DNA from: Candidatus Nealsoniibacteriota bacterium
GTDB taxonomy: Bacteria > Patescibacteriota > Minisyncoccia > Minisyncoccales > MHMH01
Assembly: GCA_016181965.1 (NCBI GenBank)
Contig: JACOYH010000006.1
Location: 1-42,800, forward strand
Direction of reading: 5' to 3'
DNA length: 42,800 bases
The position numbers and the translations under genes are program-made. Position 1 is the first letter of the stretch; every line of letters begins with the position of its first letter. Positions 35,362-42,800 of this stretch are shown piece by piece. The notes under the pieces are model-generated. The model ran no database searches. It was given only the letters and a program-made list of their open reading frames with translations, and was not told where the DNA came from.

Positions 35362-36646
35362 TTTTCTTAAAGCCAGTATATTTTTGCAAAACTTTTGGCA
35401 CCTCTACGCTGCCGTTTTCTTGTTGGTAATTCTCAATAATCGCAATAAGCATCCTGCCAATAGCAAAAGCCGTGCCGTTCAAGGCGTGAACGAATTCCAA
35501 TTTTTTGGTTTTGGTGTCCCTATATTTGATATTAAGCCGCCGCATCTGATAGTCGGTTGTATTAGAAGTTGAGTGTGTTTCTCGGTATTCGCCTTGGCCG
35601 GGCATCCATGCCTCAATATCATATTTGGCGGCAGCCGGATCACCCAAATCACCGGCGCAAATATTTAAAACCCTATAAGGTATTTTTAGAGCTTGCATCA
35701 GTTTTTCTTCCATCGCCAGTAAGAACTTGTGTTCCTCCCTAGATTTATCGGGATGGCAAAAACTGAACATTTCCACCTTATCGAATTGATGTACTCTCAA
35801 AATACCTCTGGTATCTTTTCCATAGGCCCCGGCTTCTCGTCTAAAGCAAGTGGAAAATCCGGCGTATCTTTTAGGAAACTCGCTTTCTTCGAAAATTTCT
35901 CCTTGGTGCATGGCGCCAATGCTCTGTTCTGAAGTGCCAATAAGATAGAGGTTATCTTTTTCTAAAAAATAAATCTCCTCTCCACCCCTCTCAGTATAAC
36001 CCATAGCTTCCATCATTTCCGGTTTCAGCATCACCGGCGGCACCACGGGCGTAAATTTTTCTTTCATCAAAAGCTCAAACGCCAAATTTATCAAAGCAAA
36101 CTGCAGAAGAGCTGCCTTGCCTTTAATATAACCGAACCGGGTGCCGGCTACTTTAGCGGCTCTCTTTGTATCAATAAGATCCAAGGCCTCGGCGATTTCC
36201 ATATGGTCCCTTGGCTTGAAATCAAATTCCGGCTTTTTTCCTTCTTCTCTCAAAACAACGTTTTGCGTATCGTCTTTGCCGTCTGGAACTTCTTCGAGCG
36301 GCAAATTAGGAATCCGTCGCATTAATTCCTCCAGTTCTTTTGCTATCCTTTCCAATTCTGGCTCCAGCCCCTTAATCTCATTCTTAAGATTACGCGCGCT
36401 TGTTATCGTTTCATAGTACATCTGGCTATCCACATCTTTCGCGATTGCTTCGGTTTTCGTAGGAGCCTCCTTAACTCCCTTGCTAATTTTATTTTGTTCG
36501 GATTTCAGGTCTTCTATCTTTTTGGTTAATGCCTTCTTTTTCGCATCCAATTCTAAAAGCCGATCTATATCAACTTTTGCTTGTTTTTTGGCAATACCCT
36601 CCTTAACCTTGTCAGGATTTTGGCGAATGAATTTAATGTCCAGCAT
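35354..36646 (-). CDS. serS: Serine-tRNA ligase
   Basis: MLDIKFIRQNPDKVKEGI, TSEQSIGAMHQGE, FSTCFRREAGAYGKDTRGILRVHQFDKVE. Confidence 0.96.
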   Translation of the reverse strand: MLDIKFIRQNPDKVKEGIAKKQAKVDIDRLLELDAKKKALTKKIEDLKSEQNKISKGVKEAPTKTEAIAKDVDSQMYYETITSARNLKNEIKGLEPELERIAKELEELMRRIPNLPLEEVPDGKDDTQNVVLREEGKKPEFDFKPRDHMEIAEALDLIDTKRAAKVAGTRFGYIKGKAALLQFALINLAFELLMKEKFTPVVPPVMLKPEMMEAMGYTERGGEEIYFLEKDNLYLIGTSEQSIGAMHQGEIFEESEFPKRYAGFSTCFRREAGAYGKDTRGILRVHQFDKVEMFSFCHPDKSREEHKFLLAMEEKLMQALKIPYRVLNICAGDLGDPAAAKYDIEAWMPGQGEYRETHSTSNTTDYQMRRLNIKYRDTKTKKLEFVHALNGTAFAIGRMLIAIIENYQQENGSVEVPKVLQKYTGFKKIG

Positions 36647-36648
36647 AA

Positions 36649-38091
36649 TTATTTTCGTGGTCTCATCGTCGGAAATAATATAACATCCCTTAAACTATGA
36701 GAATCAGTCAGTAAAGCAACTAAACGGTCTATGCCCATGCCCAAGCCGGCGGCCGGCGGCATACCATACTGTAGCGCCTCCAAAAAATCCTTATCTTTTC
36801 TCTCGTTTTCAATTTTGGCCTGCTTAAAACGTCTCTCCTGCTCCAGTGGATCGTTCAGCTCGGAAAATCCGTTAATCAGTTCAATTCCTCCGACTACCAA
36901 TTGAAAACGATCGGCTTTTTTAGGGTCATCGGCCTTGGGTTTTGAAAGAATAGCCATCTCCGCCGGATGGTCAATCATAAAAATCGGTTTTATCATTTTT
37001 GGACGGCAGGTTTCCTTGTATATTTCGTCCATCAGTTTGCATCTTTCAATATTTTTACCTATCTTTATTTTTAACTTTTTGGCCGTTGCCGCTAACTCGG
37101 CATTTGAGGCCTTATCAATGTCAACCTCTGCGTATTTTTTCAAAAGGGCGGCAAACGTGATTTTTTCCCATGGCTTTTTAAAATCAATATCATTGCCTTG
37201 ATAAGAAAGCCGGGTCGACCCCTTGGTTTTCTTGAGAAGTTCTTGAAAAACATCCTCAATAAAATCCATTAGGCCGTCTCTATTCTGATAAGACCAGTAA
37301 AGCTCCAACATAGTGAAGTCGGGATTGTGGTGCTTATCCATGCCTTCATTCCTAAAACATCTGCCAATTTCGTACACTTTTTCGAATCCGCCAACCAACA
37401 ATCGTTTCAGGTAAAGCTCTGGAGCCACCCGCAGATAAAGATCGAGATTTAGGGCATTCAAATGCGTCTTAAACGGTTTTGCCAAGGCGCCTCCGGGAAT
37501 GGGCTGCAAAATAGGTGTTTCCACCTCCATAAAGCCAGCGCTATTGAAAGCGTTGCGCAGTTCTTCCACAATTCTGCTTCGCATTAAAAATTTCTCCCTC
37601 ACTTCGGGATTCATTATTAAGTCAAGGTATCGTTTTCTGAACCTTTCCTCGACATCCTGAAGACCATGCCATTTTTCGGGCAAGGGCAGCAATGCCTTGG
37701 TCAGCATCCTATAGCTTGAGGCCTCAATTGTCTTTTCGCCTCGTTTGGTCTCAAAAAGAACTCCGCCTATTTCCACGATGTCGCCGATATCAAAATTATC
37801 CAAAAATAATTTATAATTATTTTTACCTAATTTATCTTCCTTAAAATAGGCCTGCATTCGGCCCTTGCCATCTTCAAAATGAATAAAAGTTGAACCGCCG
37901 TGCTCCCTGATGGACACCACCCTGCCAGCCAAAAAAATAGGGGTTTCTGATCGGGAAAGGCGCTCGAATTGCAGCAAGGCCTCTTCAACTGTATGAGTTC
38001 TATTGGTTTTTGCCGGGTAAGGATTCTGCCCGGCCGCCTTAATCGCCTCGAGCTTTTTCAAACGAATTTTTTTGATGCTTGAAATTGCCAT
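36649..38091 (-). CDS. lysS: Lysine-tRNA ligase (class II)
   Basis: FRKRYLDLIMNPEVREKFLMRSRIVEELR, RIAPELYLKR-like, GLGMGIDRLVALLTDSHSLRDVILFPTMRP. Confidence 0.96.
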   Translation of the reverse strand: MAISSIKKIRLKKLEAIKAAGQNPYPAKTNRTHTVEEALLQFERLSRSETPIFLAGRVVSIREHGGSTFIHFEDGKGRMQAYFKEDKLGKNNYKLFLDNFDIGDIVEIGGVLFETKRGEKTIEASSYRMLTKALLPLPEKWHGLQDVEERFRKRYLDLIMNPEVREKFLMRSRIVEELRNAFNSAGFMEVETPILQPIPGGALAKPFKTHLNALNLDLYLRVAPELYLKRLLVGGFEKVYEIGRCFRNEGMDKHHNPDFTMLELYWSYQNRDGLMDFIEDVFQELLKKTKGSTRLSYQGNDIDFKKPWEKITFAALLKKYAEVDIDKASNAELAATAKKLKIKIGKNIERCKLMDEIYKETCRPKMIKPIFMIDHPAEMAILSKPKADDPKKADRFQLVVGGIELINGFSELNDPLEQERRFKQAKIENERKDKDFLEALQYGMPPAAGLGMGIDRLVALLTDSHSLRDVILFPTMRPRK

Positions 38092-38147
38092 ACTATTAAT
38101 GTTATCTTACTTCATTACAAACCAAAAGAAAAGCCCCGCCCCCAAAA

Positions 38148-38169
38148 AGTCGAGAACCGTTCTCGACTC
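38148..38169. repeat. Palindromic family F3, copy 1 (downstream of the RAYT-like gene)
   Basis: agtcgagaac-c-gttctcgactc. Confidence 0.95.
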
Positions 38170-38172
38170 ATT

Positions 38173-38889
38173 TTATTCTATTCCTACCTGTTCAAAATCG
38201 GCTAACTCTTTTTTAAACTGAAGCCAATCATTCACAAATCTTTGACTCTCTTTTGTCCCGCCAATCTCTTCAAGCAAAAATTCCCTACTGGTCACTGATG
38301 GGAAATTTTTTCTGCTTAAATAATCGGAATAGCTTGACCATCGATAATTTTCTATGAATTTTATTACCCTTTGCAAGGCCTCGCCCTTAATGCCTCTTTC
38401 CTTCCATTTCGGCACTAAAATAGCCACCGGATTAGTATGAATATAAACAAAAACTGTCAATAATTGCTTATCATTTTTAATATGGACAATCCGATATTTA
38501 CCCTGAAATAGATGACCGCTTCTTTTATATTTTTTGTTGTAATAGCCGCCATATCCCGCTCCGATCTTCCTCATTAGTTTACTAATGCCTCCTTCCTTCA
38601 GCTGTCTTACTAATAAATGCACATGATTCGACATCAAACAAAATGCTAAAATCTCAGTTAAAAGCTTTCTTGGTTCCCTTTCTATCGGTAATGAGTCGAG
38701 AACCGTTCTCGACCTATTTATCGTGTTGCGATATGACGATGCCGCAGGCGCCTCATTGTTAAATACAAATAAATCGTGAATCATTCTTAAAAAATCTTTT
38801 TGGTTACGAAAAAGTTCTATGTTCTCTATCGCTCGAATAACAATGTGGTAGATTTCTCCGTTAGCTAGTTGTGGTCGCTTGATAGGCAT
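38173..38889 (-). mobile_element. REP-associated tyrosine transposase (RAYT / Y1_Tnp, IS200-like) gene
   Basis: GEIYHIVIRAIENIELFRNQKDFLRM, FCLMSNHVHLLVRQ (HUH), SGHLFQGKYRIVHI, FVYIHTNPV, YRWSSYSDYL. Confidence 0.9.
38693..38713. repeat. Palindromic family F3, copy 2 (inside the RAYT-like CDS, in frame)
   Basis: gagtcgagaac-c-gttctcgac; encodes RSRTVLDS. Confidence 0.95.
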
Positions 38890-38909
38890 AATATAAGATT
38901 AATTCACTG

Positions 38910-38930
38910 GTCGAGAACCGTTCTCGACTC
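38910..38930. repeat. Palindromic family F3, copy 3 (upstream of the RAYT-like gene)
   Basis: gtcgagaac-c-gttctcgactc. Confidence 0.95.
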
Positions 38931-38963
38931 ATTTTTATTGTAGGTTATTTTACGCTCGGTATC

Positions 38964-38998
38964 AACCAAAAATATACCCAAAAATATTACCAAAAATA
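38964..38998. repeat. Short A-rich tandem repeat
   Basis: accaaaaatataccCAAAAATATTACCAAAAATATC: three imperfect CCAAAAATAT units. Confidence 0.7.
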
Positions 38999-39004
38999 TC
39001 AAAC

Positions 39005-39032
39005 AAAAAAGCGGCTCCGGGGAGCCGCTTCT
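39005..39032 (-). terminator. Intrinsic terminator of greA
   Basis: Minus strand AAGCGGCTCC-CCGG-AGCCGCTTTTTT. Confidence 0.85.
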
Positions 39033-39033
39033 G

Positions 39034-39492
39034 CTATTCTATTTTCAATATTTTGTATCTGATCTTTCCCCCCGGTGTTTCCACCGCCACCATCGCCCCC
39101 TTTTGCTGATTGACCAATGCCTTACCCAACGGCGAATCTATAGAGATTTTGCGCTCCATTGGGTTGCCCTCTTCTGTTCCCACAATCTGAAAAGTTTCTT
39201 CATTGGGGCCGCTGCTCACCAGCACAGTCGAGCCGATTTGAGCGAAATTGCCCTGCTTGCTCGCGGGCGCCACAATCGCATTATTAATTAAACTCTCTAG
39301 CTCTAAAATCCGGCCCTCCACGAAGCCCTGTTCTTCTTTGGTTTCGTGGTATTCCGCATTTTCAGACAAATCGCCAAAGGCAATACATTTTTCAAGCCGC
39401 TCGGCTATTTCTTTGCGCTTGCTTTCCCTAAGGTATTTCAGCTCTTCTTTCAACTTTTTAAGCCCTTCCGGGGTGAGATATTTTGGTTCCAT
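39034..39492 (-). CDS. greA: Transcription elongation factor GreA
   Basis: YLTPEGLKKLKEELKYLRESKRKEIAERLEKCIAFGDLSENAEYHETKEEQGFVEGRI. Confidence 0.95.
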   Translation of the reverse strand: MEPKYLTPEGLKKLKEELKYLRESKRKEIAERLEKCIAFGDLSENAEYHETKEEQGFVEGRILELESLINNAIVAPASKQGNFAQIGSTVLVSSGPNEETFQIVGTEEGNPMERKISIDSPLGKALVNQQKGAMVAVETPGGKIRYKILKIE

Positions 39493-39545
39493 AAATTAAG
39501 ATTAAGATATTATCTAAATATACGCGAAACAGAATTCCTGTCAAC

Positions 39546-41441
39546 TCACTCCCTTGTGGAAAAATACCAATCGAGCGCTTCCCTGGCTACTGGCAAAACC
39601 GCCGCCGGAATGCCGCGCGGCGTGCCCTGAACATTTTCCACTAACACGGTTAGAACTATTTGAGGGTCGTCGTATGGAGCAAAAACAGTCACCCAATTGT
39701 GATACACATTGGCTTTACCGGTTTGGGAGGTTCCCGTTTTGGCCGCCGCTACTACCGGTAAATAATTTAATGAGTAACTCGAGCCGTCAGGGGAAGTAAC
39801 CGCCTGTTTCATGCCTTGGCGAATTATTTCTAAATTTGAGGCGGATGTTGGAAGATTTTTGATAATTTCCGGCTCGATTTTCTCTATCGCTTCCTTGTCA
39901 GAGTTTATCACTTCCTTCACCACCTTGGGCCGGTAAATTTTACCGCCATTGGCTATAGCCACATAAGCTGATGCTACCTGTATGGGAGTTATAGAAAACG
40001 GCCCCTGGCCTATTGATAAATGGTAAGTGTCTCCTGTGGTCCACTCATCCTCTAGGTTGGGCAGAATGCCAATGCCTTCTTTGGGTAAATCAATGCCGGT
40101 CAGCGAATCCCAGTTGAATTTTGTCAGCCATTCTTTTATTTTTGTGGGGCCAAGCCCCTTAAGACCTTCGTAACCGCCTCCGATTTGATAGAAGAACGTA
40201 TTGACCGACTCGGCTATAGCCCGCTTGATATCGCTGGTGCCGTGGTACTTCCAATCTTCATAACAAGTTTTTTCGTCGGGGTGCCACGGATTTTTAAGGC
40301 AAATTTCCAGCGGCGAATAAATTTTGGTATTTTCATTGATGATTCCTTCTTCAAGGGCCGCCACGCCGACGAGCGGCTTAATCGTGGATCCGGTGGGATA
40401 GCCAATGCCCGAAATAGCCCTATTGAAAAGAGGATTGCGAGGGTCTGCCTGCAGCTCTATCCATTCATCTTTGGATATGTCGTGGCTGAAGAGATTATTG
40501 TCATAGCTGGGCAAACTGACCAATGCCAAAACTCCGCCCGTTTTCGGATCGAGCGCCACGGCCGCTCCGCCCGTGCCGCCGACATTTTCTATAGACCGCG
40601 CTAACGAGGCGGTTATTTTTTCCTGCAAACCGGCATCCAGCCATAAAACAAGATTTTTGCCCGACTCGGGCATGGAGACCACCTCTTTGGAAATCGGCCG
40701 GCCGCGAACATCGCGCTCGATATAAACTTCGCCTGGCTTAGAGTTTAAAATATTATCATAATAATTTTCCAGGCCTGATTTTTCTCCGGTTTTTCTTTTA
40801 TAGCCGATTATTTGGGAAAAAACAGATCCCGACAGATAATCCCGCTCGGCGTTGTCTATAATTTCAAGGCCTGGCAATTCTCCTCTCTTCGATTCCAAAA
40901 GGACAATGCTCTCGTGCGTAAGATTTTTAGCAATTATCGTTTCGGCAAGATTAGAGGCGTTAATTTTATCTTTTAATACTTGGGCTTCTACGCTGACTAT
41001 TTCAGCAACTTTTCCGATAACCCTATCGCGTTCATCTGGGTTTTGCGGAAGATCGTTGACCAGCGCCGCTAAATCGAAACTAGGGCTATTAAAAACCAAT
41101 TGCTTCATATTGCTATCGTAAATGATTCCTCTTTCCGCCTCGATAAAACGCACGCTAAACTGATTTTCCTTGGCCAATTTGGCATATTCTCTTCCGTCTA
41201 TCACTTGAAGCTGAAAGGTCTTCCCGAATATGAAGATTAAAAGCACGAAAAAGCCGATTAAAAAACCTCGCAATATTCTATGAGATATGAGAATTTCTAA
41301 TTTTTTTTCTGAGACCCCTGTTTGCCTCTCTTCTTTGCGGGCGAGTGAATCCAACAAAATATCGGATGGATCAATTTCCCTTCCAAATTTCTTTATCTTG
41401 AATTTACCTAAGCGGGGATTGGACATATTTTTTGAAAACAA
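39546..41441 (-). CDS. mrdA: Penicillin-binding protein 2 (MrdA-like)
   Basis: PTGSTIKPLVG (SxxK), ESVNTFFYQIGG, AKTGTSQTG (KTG). Confidence 0.9.
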   Translation of the reverse strand: MFSKNMSNPRLGKFKIKKFGREIDPSDILLDSLARKEERQTGVSEKKLEILISHRILRGFLIGFFVLLIFIFGKTFQLQVIDGREYAKLAKENQFSVRFIEAERGIIYDSNMKQLVFNSPSFDLAALVNDLPQNPDERDRVIGKVAEIVSVEAQVLKDKINASNLAETIIAKNLTHESIVLLESKRGELPGLEIIDNAERDYLSGSVFSQIIGYKRKTGEKSGLENYYDNILNSKPGEVYIERDVRGRPISKEVVSMPESGKNLVLWLDAGLQEKITASLARSIENVGGTGGAAVALDPKTGGVLALVSLPSYDNNLFSHDISKDEWIELQADPRNPLFNRAISGIGYPTGSTIKPLVGVAALEEGIINENTKIYSPLEICLKNPWHPDEKTCYEDWKYHGTSDIKRAIAESVNTFFYQIGGGYEGLKGLGPTKIKEWLTKFNWDSLTGIDLPKEGIGILPNLEDEWTTGDTYHLSIGQGPFSITPIQVASAYVAIANGGKIYRPKVVKEVINSDKEAIEKIEPEIIKNLPTSASNLEIIRQGMKQAVTSPDGSSYSLNYLPVVAAAKTGTSQTGKANVYHNWVTVFAPYDDPQIVLTVLVENVQGTPRGIPAAVLPVAREALDWYFSTRE

Positions 41442-41703
41442 GATTTACAAGGACGGCTATGCCCACAAGAATCAAAACATGGAAACCGAATATTTGCGAA
41501 GAAAAAACATCCCAGAAAAAACCTCCGATTAATGCCGACAGAAAACCTAAATAAGGATCTGGGAAAAACAGGTTAATTAAAACGACGCCAATCAAGAGAA
41601 GATTCAAACCGAACCCGCCTAGGCCAAAATACCCCAAAAAACTAACTTGAAGCAAAGCCAAGAAATAAAAAATTATCGCGAAAATAGCCGTCTTCCAGAC
41701 CAT
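41404..41703 (-). CDS. mreD: Rod shape-determining protein MreD-like
   Basis: Small polytopic protein between mreC and mrdA. Confidence 0.7.
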   Translation of the reverse strand: MVWKTAIFAIIFYFLALLQVSFLGYFGLGGFGLNLLLIGVVLINLFFPDPYLGFLSALIGGFFWDVFSSQIFGFHVLILVGIAVLVNLVFKKYVQSPLR

Positions 41704-41707
41704 TTGA

Positions 41708-42442
41708 TCAGAAATTTAATATAATAAATACTTGTTTCAGCGTATTCAATGTGGAGAAAGGAGAGACCTCCGCCGCTTGAAATGGCTCGATATCGTTTTT
41801 CTTAACGGTTTGAATGGTTCCAATAAGCAATCCCGAGGGGAAAATTCCCCCCAATGCGCTGGAGATCACCAAGGAGCCCTCTTTAATTTCTTCGTTTTTT
41901 GGCAAAAGCTCCAATGAAATTTTTCCTCCTCCCCTGCCCGACAGTAAACCAGAAACGCCTCCAAACACTTCGGCATCAAAAGAACTACTTTTGTCGGAAA
42001 TAAGAGTAACCCTTGAGCGATATGAATAGACCTCGCTGATTTTTCCCAAGAGCACCTTTTGCTGGTTGATGACTGGCATATCTTTAGACAAGCCATCGTT
42101 TGAGCCGCGGTCGATGAAAACCGAGTCCCGATTGATGTCCTTGCCGATGACCTCTGCCATCTCTAAATCAAATTCTTTTTCCAACCCAATACCGAGAGCG
42201 TCTCGCATAACAGCATTCTCGTCTATGACTTTCTGGAGTTCAATAATTTCCGACATGAGTTCAAGATTGATTCGCCGAACTTCATCTTGGTTTTTGGGAG
42301 CCGGCCAAAATAATTTTTGGATTGGCAGGGAGATATTATAAAAAAAGCTTTTAATCTCGCTTTGGAAAAAATTCAAAGAAAAAATAAGGGCTATCCCGAT
42401 GATGACGACAAGAATTTTTTTTCTTTTAGCAGTGCCTCGCAT
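41708..42442 (-). CDS. mreC: Rod shape-determining protein MreC
   Basis: N-terminal TM; AEVIGKDINRDSVFIDRGSNDGLSKDMPVINQQKVLLGKISEVYSYRSRVTLISD. Confidence 0.9.
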   Translation of the reverse strand: MRGTAKRKKILVVIIGIALIFSLNFFQSEIKSFFYNISLPIQKLFWPAPKNQDEVRRINLELMSEIIELQKVIDENAVMRDALGIGLEKEFDLEMAEVIGKDINRDSVFIDRGSNDGLSKDMPVINQQKVLLGKISEVYSYRSRVTLISDKSSSFDAEVFGGVSGLLSGRGGGKISLELLPKNEEIKEGSLVISSALGGIFPSGLLIGTIQTVKKNDIEPFQAAEVSPFSTLNTLKQVFIILNF

Positions 42443-42497
42443 AGTTTTATATTATACTCCTTATAAAACACTTTAATCAAGCAAAACAAAAAGGCGC

Positions 42498-42613
42498 TTT
42501 GGTGGCAGCTACCTACTTTCGCGGATAAACCACTATCATCGGCCTTGGGTTATTTCACTTCCGTGTTCGAAATGGGAACGGGTGGGACAAACCCAGTATA
42601 GCCGCCACCAAAG
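42498..42613 (-). rRNA. rrf: 5S rRNA
   Basis: Minus strand TTTGGTGGCGGCTATACTGGGTTTGTCCCACCCGTTCCCATTTCGAACACGGAAGTGAAATAACCC...GTAGGTAGCTGCCACC. Confidence 0.9.
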
Positions 42614-42654
42614 CGCCTTTTTATCTTGATCATTAATTGCTAGCTAAGCAAAGA

Positions 42655-42800
42655 ATATTATGATGATCGATTAGTACTCCTCGGCTTAACCCGTTACCGG
42701 GCTTCCACCTGGAGCCTATCAAGCTCATAGTCTCTGAGCGATCTTAATGAGTCCTAATCTTGGGGTGGGCTTCGAGCTTAGATGCTTTCAGCTCTTATCC
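42655..42800 (-). rRNA. rrl: 23S rRNA, 3' end (partial, runs off the window)
   Basis: Minus strand GGATAAGAGCTGAAAGCATCTAAGCTCGAAGCCCACCCCAAGATTAGGACTC... Confidence 0.92.

Noticed and set aside
15268-38091. Most plus-strand ORFs antisense to lepA, murJ, dnaK, serS and lysS
   Set aside because: Low-complexity reverse-complement ORFs with no recognisable domains, lying fully within well-supported genes.

Overview
The window looks like a chromosomal segment of a Candidate Phyla Radiation / Patescibacteria (Parcubacteria-like) bacterium. This is inferred from gene content and small gene sizes, not from a search. It contains: a frame-disrupted repeat-containing secreted protein; a two-component cluster (four histidine kinases, two stand-alone receivers); an archaeal-type DHH/RecJ-like nuclease; ilvE; ftsE/ftsX; prfB with a programmed +1 frameshift; lepA; murJ; RNase P RNA; dinB; the hrcA-grpE-dnaK-dnaJ operon with a CIRCE element; two GT39-like glycosyltransferases; ftsQ, a FemAB-like gene and a MurF-like gene; serS, lysS and greA; mrdA/mreD/mreC; four tRNAs; and the 5S and 23S 3' end of an rRNA operon. 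The most interesting layer is a dense population of short perfect palindromes. Several recur as families. One family flanks and also lies in-frame inside a REP-associated tyrosine transposase (RAYT)-like gene. A truncated tRNA-Lys copy is interrupted by three ~19-nt palindromic inserts. A truncated tRNA-Gln copy also carries a palindrome and is separated from the intact tRNA-Gln by a GIY-YIG nuclease ORF. Three small stand-alone genes share a strong consensus promoter / SD / intrinsic-terminator cassette architecture. All calls come from reading the sequence and the supplied ORF translations; no searches were run.
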